Position numbers and translations under genes: made by a program. A stretch of DNA of 21,437 bases, taken from NCBI GenBank assembly GCA_040386295.1, contig JAZKFR010000177.1:1-21437 (forward strand), in the 5' to 3' direction. Shown one piece after another: positions 1-7,524 of this stretch. The stretch's first letter is position 1, and each line of letters begins with the position of its first letter. The notes under the pieces were generated by a model. That model ran no database searches, was not told the origin of the DNA, and saw only the letters and a program-made list of their open reading frames with translations. The stretch is from JAZKFR01 sp040386295. Its GTDB lineage: Bacteria > Pseudomonadota > Gammaproteobacteria > Burkholderiales > Rhodocyclaceae.

Positions 1-861
1 AGCTGACATCAAAGCGTACTCGACGAGTGCTGTTCGGCGATGGCTCCAGCCCATCCTGATCAAGCGCTGGTAATAGTGTTCGCGGTGCGCCTGCCAGATG
101 CGCTCACGACGCCAAGCACGGCGCAGCAGTGTACTGCTCGCATCGACGATAAAGGGCGAAAAAACCAGAAGCGGAAACCAGGCTGTCCAAGCCCCAGAAT
201 GCCAACCGCTGAGGCCGACGGCTGCCGCTAAAAAGCCTAATGGAATAGATCCGGCGTCGCCTAAGAAGATTTTGGCTGGATGGAAATTGAATAGCAAAAA
301 ACCAAGCCCTGCCCCCGCGATCACTAGCGCAAAGCTGCTCAGCCAAAGCTGCCCAGCCAGAAACGCTGCGGCGCCATAGGCGGCAAAACCGAAAAAAGCC
401 ATGCCGCCCGCCAAGCCGTCGCTGCCATCCATGAAGTTATAAAGATTGATCATCCAGACACAGCCCAGCGCGACGAGGATGAGTATGGGATAAGCCTGAT
501 TCAGCGTCGGTATCGTCTGCAGAGCCAGCCAAGCGGTGGCGATTAGCCAGTGGGCACTGAGGCGGAGCACAACGGGTAAACCATGTCGGTCGTCGAAATA
601 AGAGATCAGTCCGAGCAGTAAAGCTGCGAGCAAAATCGAGGTGCTCGGGGTGCCGACGATGTTGTTGAGCGACAGCGCTGCCATATTGCCGATGATGATG
701 GCTGGCAAGATGGCTAAGCCACCAATGCGAGGGACGGGCGTTTGGTGCAAAGAACGTTGATTCGGAATGTCGATTGGTAGGCCTGTAGCACAGCTGCGTA
801 GGCACATAAGGAGTAGAACAGTCAGGGTGAATGCGATCAAAAATCCAAGCCAAAGGTACAT
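1..861 (-). CDS. Glycosyltransferase family 4 (WecA/MraY-like), C-terminus cut by window edge
   Basis: Polytopic inner-membrane enzyme expected to transfer a sugar-1-phosphate from a UDP-sugar to undecaprenyl phosphate, starting O-antigen or another surface glycan. The ATG at 861-859 gives 287 codons open to base 1, preceded by GGAG about 11 bases upstream. Visible family marks are HQTPVPRIGG (residues 39-48), the Asp pair FDD (89-91), NFMDGSDGLAGG (142-153), FLGDAGSIPLG (199-209) and the His-rich AHREHYYQRL (258-267) typical of the last cytoplasmic loop. Hydrophobic stretches alternate along the whole length. Family members usually have about 340 residues, so some 50 residues are missing off the left edge. 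The substrate sugar cannot be read from the sequence; WbpL/WecA-type is likelier than MraY because of its divergence from MraY and lack of mur neighbours. Confidence 0.9.
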   Translation of the reverse strand, partial: MYLWLGFLIAFTLTVLLLMCLRSCATGLPIDIPNQRSLHQTPVPRIGGLAILPAIIIGNMAALSLNNIVGTPSTSILLAALLLGLISYFDDRHGLPVVLRLSAHWLIATAWLALQTIPTLNQAYPILILVALGCVWMINLYNFMDGSDGLAGGMAFFGFAAYGAAAFLAGQLWLSSFALVIAGAGLGFLLFNFHPAKIFLGDAGSIPLGFLAAAVGLSGWHSGAWTAWFPLLVFSPFIVDASSTLLRRAWRRERIWQAHREHYYQRLIRMGWSHRRTALVEYALMSA

Positions 862-1154
862 CGTTTGTTTCACTCCAAATGGCCAAAAACGTGGCGCTTT
901 CGTTTTCTTTGTTAAGCATCCTGTTGCTTGTTTTGATCAGCTGGCGACAGCGTTGCGCCTGCGCGTTTGCGCGACGCGATTTTTAAAAACATCGAGCTTA
1001 AAACATCACCCGGAAAGAGACGTGCTTGTGCACAAACATAGAGTAAGTGAGGCCGTCCGCAACGGAAGTCTATCAGGTGATACAAGGCGAGACCGGCTTG
1101 ACCGGGCGAAGTGGCATACAGAGCTAAGCAGAGATTCTGTACCAGTGGTAGTTG
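862..1154. other. Intergenic region between glycosyltransferase and CesT-like gene
   Basis: This stretch of 293 bases lies between two minus-strand genes and should hold the promoter for the glycosyltransferase and the end of the chaperone transcript. A plus-strand reading frame crosses it, but it overlaps the glycosyltransferase start and has no family resemblance. I see only a small palindrome, TACCAGTGGTA near 1140-1150, and a short CCGG-CTTGA-CCGG repeat. Neither makes a convincing terminator. Confidence 0.4.
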
Positions 1155-1565
1155 TTATTGTTTAATCGAAAAGGTTGCTTCTAGAATCCCTTGTGCTGCG
1201 CGGATTTGCAGCGCGATAAAGTCGGCTAACCATTTGCCGTTTAAGGTACGCGTCAGATCGACTCGCGCCATGTATACCCACAGTTCTTCTGTTGGATGGA
1301 TGCCGAAATAACCGCTTTGACCCTTTGCCAACAATACGTTCAGTTCCAACAGAGTTCGGTATTGCATCGCGCTGGTTTCTGCGTCGAGCGCGCCCAGGTT
1401 AATGCAGATCAGGATGCTAGGGGGGTCAATATCCTCAGTGTAGATCAAGCCGACGATCGTATCATCAACCGTAACGTGTTGCGTCTGCACGGCGTTCCAC
1501 CAATCGTGGATACCGACGTGCTCACACATTTCTCGCAGCAATCGTTCGTATGTGCTGATCGTCAT
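1155..1565 (-). CDS. CesT/Tir-type (type III secretion-like) chaperone family protein
   Basis: Small acidic protein of 136 residues resembling the CesT family of secretion chaperones, cytoplasmic dimers that hold effector N-termini. The family-like core is LLELNVLLAKG followed by GYFGIHPTEELWVYMARVDL-type strands (about residues 73-105), where a hydrophobic helix is followed by 'G-x-x-P-x-x-x-x-L' and a strand with acidic and aliphatic residues. An amphipathic C-terminal helix follows. Its ATG overlaps the stop of the preceding small ORF in an ATGA junction (1562-1565), so the two are probably translated together. No secretion apparatus genes are in the window, so it may be an orphan chaperone or serve a system encoded elsewhere. 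The family call rests on pattern alone. Confidence 0.6.
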   Translation of the reverse strand: MTISTYERLLREMCEHVGIHDWWNAVQTQHVTVDDTIVGLIYTEDIDPPSILICINLGALDAETSAMQYRTLLELNVLLAKGQSGYFGIHPTEELWVYMARVDLTRTLNGKWLADFIALQIRAAQGILEATFSIKQ

Positions 1566-1750
1566 TTAGCCCCCTCTGTTTGTGAATTGCATCTGCTGCC
1601 ACTTCCTTGTTGCTGTTGCTCAATACGCTGTCGCTTCTTCAATTGTTCGTCGCAGCGCTTTGCGCTTCGTCTGCTGATGCGCTTGCCCAAAGTGAAAGAG
1701 TAACGCGTTCGATCCTTATTTGCGGCAGTTGCCTTTATAGAATAGGGCAA
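1562..1750 (-). CDS. Small basic Gln-rich hypothetical protein, TTG start, coupled to CesT-like gene
   Basis: Reading frame of 62 residues starting at TTG (1750-1748) with a GGA-containing possible ribosome site (AGGAATTGGC) just upstream. The product is very basic, with RISRRSAKR and a KKRQRIEQQQQ segment, and is rich in Gln, Ser and Lys; no known domain is recognised. The main support is the ATGA overlap of its stop with the next gene's ATG, which is a common operon arrangement. Genes next to CesT-like chaperones often encode the chaperone's substrate, but at 62 residues this would be unusually short for an effector. It could also be a non-coding leader. Confidence 0.4.
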   Translation of the reverse strand: MPYSIKATAANKDRTRYSFTLGKRISRRSAKRCDEQLKKRQRIEQQQQGSGSRCNSQTEGAK

Positions 1751-1964
1751 GCCAATTCCTATTGCCTTACCTAGTGGACATTAAAGTTGCCGCTTTGTCG
1801 ATTTCGTTTTTCTCTTCCGAGTCGACTTGGCCTGCGTGCTTGTCTTGAGTCTATTGTTTTTGGCGTAACTGTTACTACCTGCTCTGGCTAAACTGCTCAT
1901 TGTATTAGTATGAGGCGCTTGCGCTGTTTTGGGAAACTGCGCTTGCTCAACTTATTCCTTTTTT

Positions 1965-2006
1965 GAATTAAATTCTTGTCAATTAGAATTAAAAAGAATT
2001 TAATTC
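1965..2006. repeat. 13-bp perfect inverted repeat around the sbp promoter
   Basis: GAATTAAATTCTT (1965-1977) and its exact reverse complement AAGAATTTAATTC (1994-2006) are separated by 16 bases. The arms overlap the proposed -35 and -10 elements of sbp, and a third half-like TTAGAATTAA lies between them. The placement fits an operator whose occupant would block or remodel the promoter. In related bacteria sulfate uptake genes are controlled by CysB-type LysR regulators, but no match to a defined CysB site is claimed. Confidence 0.5.
1976..2004 (+). promoter_or_regulatory. Sigma-70-type promoter of sbp
   Basis: TTGTCA (1976-1981) and TTTAAT (1999-2004) are separated by exactly 17 bases and each matches the sigma-70 consensus at 5 of 6 positions. 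A start near 2011 would leave a leader of about 40 bases before the ATG at 2050, with AAGGAA as ribosome site. Confidence 0.6.
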
Positions 2007-2049
2007 TCGGTTAGTCTGTGCATCGTTCTCAACAAAACAAGGAATTCTC

Positions 2050-3054
2050 ATGAAAAAACGTTCGCTTACAAGCTTGCTCGGCGGCATGCTGTTGCTGATG
2101 GGTAGTACCTTGGCAGTGGCGCAAAATAGCTTGCTCAATGTTTCTTACGACCCAACGCGCGAGCTTTATCAGGATGTAAATGAAGCTTTTACGCGCCACT
2201 ACAAAGCGCAAACTGGAACACTTGTGCGCATCAAACAATCGCACGGTGGCTCAGGAAAGCAAGCGCTGGCGATCCGTGATGGCCTCGAGGCTGACGTCGC
2301 AACCTTAGCTTTAGCGCTCGATATCGACGCGATTGCCGAGCGTGGTCTGATTGCGCCGGGCTGGCAGAAACGTTTCCCGCATAACTCGGCGCCCTACACT
2401 TCAACGATTGTTTTTTTAGTGCGCAAAGGAAATCCTAAGAATATCCGGGATTGGCCCGATCTGGCTAAACCGGGTGTTGCTGTGATCACGCCAAATCCAA
2501 AAACCTCGGGGGGCGCGCGTTGGAATTACCTGGCTGCCTGGGGCTATGCCCTGAAACAAGCGGACGGGAGCGAGGCAAAAGCACGCGATTTAGTGACGCG
2601 TATTTTGCGTAACGTCCCGGTGCTCGACTCAGGCGCGCGCGGTGCGACGACGACCTTTGTCGAACGGGGCATCGGCGATGTTTTGATCACCTGGGAGAAC
2701 GAAGCCTATTTGGCCGTTAAAGAGTTGAAACTAGACAAATTTGACATCGTGATCCCCTCTTTATCGATCTTGGCCGAGCCGCCTGTCGCTATTGTCGACA
2801 AAAATGTTGATAAACATGGAACACGACGCTTAGCTCAAGCCTACCTGGATTATCTCTATACGCCCGAGGGGCAAGAAATTGCTGCGAAGCACTACTATCG
2901 TCCGCGTGATCAAAACGTGGCACAGCGCTACGCGTCGCAACTAGGCAAGGTTCGGCTGTTTAACATCGACGAGGTGTTCGGCGGTTGGTCAAAAGCACAG
3001 GCAGCTCATTTTGCTGAAGGTGGGAGTTTTGATCAGATTTTTTCCCGCCGCTAA
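2050..3054 (+). CDS. sbp: Sulfate/thiosulfate-binding periplasmic protein (Sbp family)
   Basis: Periplasmic receptor of the sulfate ABC importer; it binds sulfate and passes it to the CysTW permease and CysA ATPase. The protein has 334 residues, normal for the family. A signal peptide (MKKR, hydrophobic core, AVA-Q cleavage near residue 24) precedes the mature N-terminus LLNVSYDPTRELYQDVN. Family motifs include QSHGGSGKQA, DVATLALALDIDAIA, NPKTSGGARWNYLAAWGYA and TWENEA. The ATG has AAGGAA eight bases upstream. No cysTWA genes follow, so the permease must be encoded elsewhere. The neighbour cysK uses the sulfide produced from imported sulfate, so the two form a sulfur-assimilation pair although the 295-base gap suggests separate promoters. 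Confidence 0.95.
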   Translation: MKKRSLTSLLGGMLLLMGSTLAVAQNSLLNVSYDPTRELYQDVNEAFTRHYKAQTGTLVRIKQSHGGSGKQALAIRDGLEADVATLALALDIDAIAERGLIAPGWQKRFPHNSAPYTSTIVFLVRKGNPKNIRDWPDLAKPGVAVITPNPKTSGGARWNYLAAWGYALKQADGSEAKARDLVTRILRNVPVLDSGARGATTTFVERGIGDVLITWENEAYLAVKELKLDKFDIVIPSLSILAEPPVAIVDKNVDKHGTRRLAQAYLDYLYTPEGQEIAAKHYYRPRDQNVAQRYASQLGKVRLFNIDEVFGGWSKAQAAHFAEGGSFDQIFSRR

Positions 3055-3349
3055 AAGGCTGCTCAGGCAAGATGAATTCAAGCCTTTAAAGCTTTAAATC
3101 TTTAGCTATGCATTGATGGCCGTTACCTAGCGCGTGGTAACGGCATATCTGCGCTGAGGGTTTGCCGCCTGATCATTGGCTGGCCAATACGCTAATTCTC
3201 GTCTTTGTCATGTGAGTTTTTGCCCTGCAGCAGCATGCTGTTCAGCACACGCACTGCGCTTAATTTTGCTTGAATTCCTTATGCCCTGGAAAAATAGGCA
3301 GTTTCGCCGCTAAACTCATCTGTTCGGACTATTTACTTGGAGTGGCACG
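3055..3349. other. Intergenic region between sbp and cysK
   Basis: No gene is visible in these 295 bases. Besides the hairpin listed at 3119-3144 there are two compact palindromes: ATTGGC-TG-GCCAAT at 3175-3188 and CAGCATGCTG at 3231-3240. Either could be a regulator site for cysK. No strong sigma-70 promoter stands out. Confidence 0.4.
3119..3144 (+). terminator. Possible sbp terminator hairpin without U-tract
   Basis: GCCGTTACC (3119-3127) pairs perfectly with GGTAACGGC (3136-3144) over an 8-base loop, 65 bases after the sbp stop. No run of T follows, so it may slow or protect the transcript end rather than act as a classic intrinsic terminator. Confidence 0.4.
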
Positions 3350-4288
3350 ATGGCTATGAACATTGCTCAGAACGTAATGGCGCTAGTTGGGAATACCCCA
3401 TTAGTTAGGCTGAACCGTTTGGCACAAGGGATCAACGGGACAGTGGCGCTTAAGCTCGAATTTTATAATCCGGCACACAGCGTCAAGGATCGTATTGCCT
3501 GCGCCATGATTGACGCCGCCTTAGCCGCTGGAAAAATTTCTGCGACGACGATCGTGCTTGAACCCACTTCAGGCAATACCGGTATCGGCCTGGCCATGGT
3601 CTGCGCCGCACGCGGGATCAAATGCTGCTTCGTTATGCCGGAAACCATGAGTCGTGAGCGTCGCTTACTGCTTAAAGCCTACGGCGCTGAACTGGTGCTG
3701 ACGCCGGGCGCCGACGGCATGGGTGGGGCGATTCGTCGAGCCCAGGAAATGGCGCAGGCTGATGCGCGTTACTTTATCCCGCAGCAATTTGAGAACCCAG
3801 CTAATCCGGCGATTCACCGTAGCACTACAGCTGAAGAAATCTGGCGTGATACCGACGGGCAGGTTGATATTTTTGTCTCTGGAATTGGCACGGGGGGCAC
3901 GATTACCGGGGTCGGTGAGGTGTTAAAGGCGCGTCGTCCTGGGGTGCAAATCATTGCCGTTGAGCCGGACGCGTCGGCGGTTTTGTCAGGGGATGCAAAA
4001 GGGCCGCACCCAATTCAAGGTATCGGTGCTGGTTTTGTGCCGAAAATACTTAATACCGAAATTTATGACGAAATTGTCCGCGTGACTGCTGATGACGCCT
4101 TTACGATTGCGCGCCGACTGGCGACCGAAGAAGGTTTGCTCGTGGGGATTTCTTCTGGCGCAGCCGTGTGGGCTGCGTTGAAAATAGCGGCTCGTCCCGA
4201 AAATGAAGGGAAGCTTACTGTGGTGATTATTCCTTCTTTTGGCGAGCGCTATCTCACAACCGCGCTTTACGCGCATCTCGATGTTTAG
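3350..4288 (+). CDS. cysK: Cysteine synthase A (O-acetylserine sulfhydrylase)
   Basis: PLP enzyme of the cytoplasm that makes cysteine from O-acetylserine and sulfide, the last step of sulfate assimilation. The 312 residues match the family size. Marks in order: VGNTPLVRLNRL (13-24), the PLP lysine K46 in NPAHSVKDRI, the substrate loop TSGNTG (73-78), MPETMSRERR (96-105), the PLP-phosphate loop GIGTGGT (178-184) and GISSGAA near residue 265. The ATG at 3350 has GGAG about nine bases upstream; a second in-frame ATG at 3356 is possible. CysK is preferred over CysM because of the MSRERR segment and the C-terminal GERYLTT ending. Confidence 0.93.
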   Translation: MAMNIAQNVMALVGNTPLVRLNRLAQGINGTVALKLEFYNPAHSVKDRIACAMIDAALAAGKISATTIVLEPTSGNTGIGLAMVCAARGIKCCFVMPETMSRERRLLLKAYGAELVLTPGADGMGGAIRRAQEMAQADARYFIPQQFENPANPAIHRSTTAEEIWRDTDGQVDIFVSGIGTGGTITGVGEVLKARRPGVQIIAVEPDASAVLSGDAKGPHPIQGIGAGFVPKILNTEIYDEIVRVTADDAFTIARRLATEEGLLVGISSGAAVWAALKIAARPENEGKLTVVIIPSFGERYLTTALYAHLDV

Positions 4289-4302
4289 TCGCAGACGTAA
4301 AC

Positions 4303-4333
4303 AAATCCGAGCGAGCGCAAATCCGACCGAGCG
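4303..4333. repeat. Two-copy 16-base tandem repeat after cysK
   Basis: AAATCCGAGCGAGCG (4303-4317) recurs as AAATCCGACCGAGCG (4319-4333), with one mismatch and a 16-base period, 15 bases after the cysK stop. It is too short to assign a role and may be a local duplication. Confidence 0.5.
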
Positions 4334-4450
4334 TTAACTACTTCCATTTCCACTTGCTTGTCTCGTAGCGAGAGGTGCTGTCTCTGTTGTTTGCTTCGTT
4401 GTTCGCGCACGGCTCGTTGCCAAACTATTTTGTTATTTAGGTGCTTTTCT

Positions 4451-5431
4451 ATGAAAATCAAAAACGTATTGTTGATCGGTGGGGGTGGTTTTGTCGGGGG
4501 CAGTGTGGCTAATCAGCTCGCGCAGCGTGGAATTCACGTCACTATTCCGACGCGACGCAGAGACCAGCGAAAAGCGCTTGCTTTGCTGCCGACCGTCGAT
4601 CTGATTGAGGCCAACATCCACGATGCTGCGGTGCTCGCAAGCCTTATGCAAGGGCAGAATGCGGTGATCAATCTAGTCGGTATCTTGCAGGATGGTGATA
4701 CGCGCAAACCTTTCGGCAAACGCTTTGCTGCGGCCCATGTTGATTTGCCGAGAAAAATTCTGGCGGCGATGCAGCAGAGCGGTGTCCGCCGTTTGGTGCA
4801 CCTCAGTGCGCTGTCTGCTTCGTCTGACGCGCCGTCCGCCTATTTGCGTTCGAAAGCGGCGGGTGAGTCCATTGTCCTGGCGGCGGGTTTGCAAGCCGAG
4901 ATTGACGTCACCGTCTTGCGCCCCTCGGTTATTTTTGGCCCCGGTGATTCTTTCCTTCGGCTGTTCGCCCGTTTGCTTCGGCTTTTTCCAATCTTGCCTT
5001 TGGCTGGTGCTGCAGCACGCTTTCAACCGGTTTATGTTGCCGATGTCGCAGCCGTCACGATTGATTGCTTAGACAAACACGACAGTTTTGGCCAAATTTA
5101 TGAATTAGCGGGTTCGACGATCTATACCTTGCGTGATTTGGTCGCGTATAGCGCCAAATTGATGGGTAAAACCCCTTTGATTATTGCGTTGCCGTTAAGC
5201 TTGGCCTATGTGCAGGCCTGGTTATTGAGCCTATTGCCCAACCCGCTGATGTCGGTCGATAACCTGCGTTCAATGCAAGTGGACAATGTGAGCGACGGCC
5301 AACACGACTACCCGGGCTGGCAACCCCAGTCCTTGGAAAGCATCGCGCCGAGCTATCTGCCTCCGGCGCCGCTGAGCCGTCAACCCCGGCTACGTTTGGA
5401 TCGCTACCGCTACCGTGCTGGTCGCGGTTGA
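4451..5431 (+). CDS. Complex I NDUFA9-like atypical SDR (NAD(P)-binding)
   Basis: Atypical short-chain dehydrogenase of 326 residues related to the NDUFA9 accessory subunit of complex I and to NAD-dependent epimerases. The nucleotide-binding loop GGGGFVGG lies at 10-17, the middle segment VINLVGIL at 72-79 and a YxxxK pair (Y131, K135) follows HLSALSA. LRPSVIFGPGDSF and FQPVYVADVA are typical of the subfamily. The frame is open upstream to 4358, but the ATG at 4451 starts directly on the Rossmann strand and has AGGTG eight bases before it. In bacteria the substrate is unknown; a quinone or lipid-linked role is only suggested by homology. The cca gene follows after 63 bases. Confidence 0.88.
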   Translation: MKIKNVLLIGGGGFVGGSVANQLAQRGIHVTIPTRRRDQRKALALLPTVDLIEANIHDAAVLASLMQGQNAVINLVGILQDGDTRKPFGKRFAAAHVDLPRKILAAMQQSGVRRLVHLSALSASSDAPSAYLRSKAAGESIVLAAGLQAEIDVTVLRPSVIFGPGDSFLRLFARLLRLFPILPLAGAAARFQPVYVADVAAVTIDCLDKHDSFGQIYELAGSTIYTLRDLVAYSAKLMGKTPLIIALPLSLAYVQAWLLSLLPNPLMSVDNLRSMQVDNVSDGQHDYPGWQPQSLESIAPSYLPPAPLSRQPRLRLDRYRYRAGRG

Positions 5432-5494
5432 TCAGCTTGTAGTTGATGCGCTGTGCTCTGTGTTATTCCCAACCTAGTTTGAGCGGCAGCTTCT

Positions 5495-6757
5495 ATGCAA
5501 GTGTTTAGCGTGGGAGGGGCGGTGCGCGATGAGTTACTGGGGCGCCCTGTACAGGATCGTGACTATGTGGTGATTGGCGCCACCCCTGCGGCTATGCTCG
5601 AGCTTGGTTTTAAACCCATTGGTAAAGACTTCCCCGTTTTTTTGCATCCGCAGACGCATGAAGAATACGCTTTGGCGCGTACCGAGCGGAAAAGTGGGCA
5701 TGGCTACAAAGGGTTTACCTTCTATTGCGCGCCTGAGGTGACTTTGCAAGAGGATCTGGCGCGGCGTGACTTGACGATTAACGCCATCGCGCGCAGTGCT
5801 GATGGCGTTTTGATCGATCCTTACCAAGGTGTGGCTGATCTGAAAGCGCAGATATTGCGGCATGTGAGTCCGGCATTTAGCGAGGATCCAGTACGGATAC
5901 TGCGTATCGCGCGCTTTGCTGCGCGTTTTGAGCACTTTGTTGTCGCGCCGGAAACGATGCGCTTGATGTGTCAACTGGTGAGTCAGGGCGAGATAGCGCA
6001 TCTTGTCGCAGAGCGAGTTTGGCAGGAGTTGGCCAAGGGCTTGCTCGAAACGAGGCCGTCGCGCATGTTTGAAGTACTGCATGCCTGTGGTGCACTGCGT
6101 CATCTTTGGCCTGCCCTGCCGTTCGCGTCGGAGCAATATGGCGCCGTTGCAAATGCGCTGCTAGGCGTTCTGGATCAACTGGATCAACGTGGTGAGAGCT
6201 TGGCGGTTCGCTTTGCACTGCTCTCTGCCTATTCTTTTCGCGCATTCAAGGTGGACGATTCAGCGGCGGGCAAAGCGGAGCACAGTGGTGGTGTGCATGA
6301 TGATGAGCAGCTTTTCTACGCTCAGCCTGTGCGTTCTGTCGAAGCCTTGTGTGCGCGTTTGAAAGTGCCGGTGCACTGTCGTGATTTGGCCGTGTTGACG
6401 CTGCGCTGCCAGGAAAATGGCCTTCTGCTGCAGCGTTATCTGGATCAAGGTCGAAGTACGGCAGAGTTGTCTGAGCTGATCGTCGCTTTGCTCGAACAGA
6501 CAGATGCTTTGCGTCGGCCACAACGATTTGCGCAATGGTTGGCGGTTTATGCGGCGCATAGGCAAGTTCGCGCTGTCTTAGCCGGCACGACAGACTCGGC
6601 GCCGGATTTGCAGGCGACCCACCTGCTGACGCAAGCGCTGGCAGTGATACGCGGTCTTGATACGGCCTCTATCGTGCGCAATAGCCCAGACGCAGGGAAA
6701 ATCCCAGAACACTTGCACGCAGCGCGTATCGATGCGCTGCGAAAAATGCTCAGCTAA
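5495..6757 (+). CDS. cca: CCA-adding tRNA nucleotidyltransferase with degenerate HD domain
   Basis: Adds or repairs the 3' CCA of tRNA in the cytoplasm. The class II polymerase head is intact: GGAVRDELLG (7-16), the metal-binding DRD (D21, D23), RTERKSGHGYKGF (62-74), LARRDLTINAIA (88-99) and EDPVRILRIARFAARF (130-145). In the longer enterobacterial type an HD phosphohydrolase follows with H...HD residues. Here the matching stretch reads GAVANALLGVLDQ (216-228) and VRFALLSAYSF (238-248), so the His is Asn220 and the HD pair is Ser-Ala (244-245). The flanking VEALCARLKVP...CRDLA of that domain is still recognisable. The phosphatase/phosphodiesterase activity is therefore probably lost. The start is fixed by the family N-terminus; the ribosome site is weak. 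Confidence 0.93.
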   Translation: MQVFSVGGAVRDELLGRPVQDRDYVVIGATPAAMLELGFKPIGKDFPVFLHPQTHEEYALARTERKSGHGYKGFTFYCAPEVTLQEDLARRDLTINAIARSADGVLIDPYQGVADLKAQILRHVSPAFSEDPVRILRIARFAARFEHFVVAPETMRLMCQLVSQGEIAHLVAERVWQELAKGLLETRPSRMFEVLHACGALRHLWPALPFASEQYGAVANALLGVLDQLDQRGESLAVRFALLSAYSFRAFKVDDSAAGKAEHSGGVHDDEQLFYAQPVRSVEALCARLKVPVHCRDLAVLTLRCQENGLLLQRYLDQGRSTAELSELIVALLEQTDALRRPQRFAQWLAVYAAHRQVRAVLAGTTDSAPDLQATHLLTQALAVIRGLDTASIVRNSPDAGKIPEHLHAARIDALRKMLS

Positions 6758-6844
6758 TGCGCAGTTTTTGACGCAAGCGCCGCCCCTGTCGATGACGGCG
6801 TTTTAGCTTGTTTGCTTGAATTAACACGACTGGAGTCTGATTCG

Positions 6845-7465
6845 ATGCTAAAGCTTTATACCTGGGCTACGCCCAATGGGCGCAAAGTTTCAATCATGCT
6901 TGAAGAGTGCGCGCTGCCCTATGAAGTGTGCGCGATCAACATCACGCAAGGAGCGCAACACACAAGCGAGTTCCTTGCGCTCAACCCTAACGCTAAAATT
7001 CCGGTTCTAGTCGACGATGAAGGGCCAGGTCGTTTGCCCATCACGCTTTTTGAATCCGGCGCCATCTTGCTCTATTTGGCTGAGAAAGCCGGTCGTTTTT
7101 TGCCGACTGAGCANNNNNNNNNNCGCTATGCGGTGCTACAGTGGCTGATGTTTCAGGTTGGCGGCGTCGGTCCGATGTTTGGCCAAACGCACCATTTTTT
7201 GCGCTTTGCGGCAGAACCACTTAGCTACGCCATTGAGCGCTACAAAAAAGAAACTGCGCGTTTGTACCAAGTACTCGACCGGCGTCTGGCAGAATCACCC
7301 TATTTGGCCGGTGAGTATTCGATCGCCGATATGGCAAGCTTTCCTTGGGTGGCTAGGCATGATTGGCAAGAAATCGAGCTCGCAGCCTATCCGCATGTGT
7401 TTCGCTGGTACGAGCAAATAGCGCAGCGGCCTGCCGTGCAGCGGGGGATGGCGGTACCGGCCTAG
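6845..7465 (+). CDS. Glutathione S-transferase, YfcG/Nu-class, with assembly gap
   Basis: Cytoplasmic thioredoxin-fold enzyme of about 206 residues resembling YfcG-type disulfide-bond oxidoreductases. TPNGRKVSIMLEE (9-21) carries the conserved Thr/Asn active-site region of Nu-class GSTs. NPNAKIPVL, LFESGAILLYLAEK and LQWLMFQVGGVGPMFGQTHHF are the expected family blocks, followed by the all-helical C-domain with YLAGEYSIADMASFPW. The ATG at 6845 has GGAG nine bases upstream; an earlier frame start at 6812 adds residues not seen in the family. Ten N (7114-7123) replace a few residues just before the RYAVLQW segment. The frame is the same on both sides, but the real gap length is unknown. Confidence 0.9.
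   Translation: MLKLYTWATPNGRKVSIMLEECALPYEVCAINITQGAQHTSEFLALNPNAKIPVLVDDEGPGRLPITLFESGAILLYLAEKAGRFLPTEXXXXRYAVLQWLMFQVGGVGPMFGQTHHFLRFAAEPLSYAIERYKKETARLYQVLDRRLAESPYLAGEYSIADMASFPWVARHDWQEIELAAYPHVFRWYEQIAQRPAVQRGMAVPA
7114..7123. other. Run of 10 N: assembly gap
   Basis: Exactly ten undetermined bases inside the GST gene, between FLPTE and RYAVLQW. A round number such as this is often a placeholder rather than a measured length. Relatives usually have about four residues between FLPT and RY, where this frame has five, so the true sequence may be shorter by a codon. Confidence 0.95.
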
Positions 7466-7524
7466 CAACAAGAGTGCGATGCTGTGCCGTCTGGCGGAGT
7501 AGAGCACTAAAGAGGGGCTAGGCC
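7459..7524. terminator. Nested inverted repeat between convergent genes, possible two-way terminator
   Basis: GGCCTAGC (7459-7466) and GCTAGGCC (7517-7524) are exact complements enclosing a second pair AGTGC (7473-7477)/GCACT (7504-7508) and a small GCC-GTCT-GGC hairpin. The outer arms contain the stop codons of both convergent genes. There is no T-run on either side, so termination is only a suggestion. Confidence 0.35.

Larger units (their letters stand above)
1751..2049. other. Divergent intergenic region between chaperone pair and sbp
   Basis: This 299-base region separates the minus-strand chaperone pair from sbp. The last 90 bases are AT-rich and carry the sbp promoter and a 13-bp inverted repeat, listed separately. 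The rest (about 1751-1950) shows no gene; I could not identify a convincing promoter for the minus-strand pair. Confidence 0.5.

Noticed and set aside
437..919. 160-codon minus-strand frame at the left edge
   Set aside because: It is out of frame with the clear glycosyltransferase on the same strand (1-861) and reads as His/Arg/Thr-rich noise.
767..1165. 132-codon plus-strand frame
   Set aside because: It crosses the start of the glycosyltransferase and the end of the CesT-like gene on the opposite strand and has no family resemblance.
4303..4333. CRISPR-like short repeats
   Set aside because: Only two 15-base copies without a spacer of constant length; no array, leader or cas gene nearby.
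5534..6136. 200-codon minus-strand frame
   Set aside because: It lies wholly antisense to the well-supported cca gene and is Arg/His/Gln-rich, as expected for a shadow frame.
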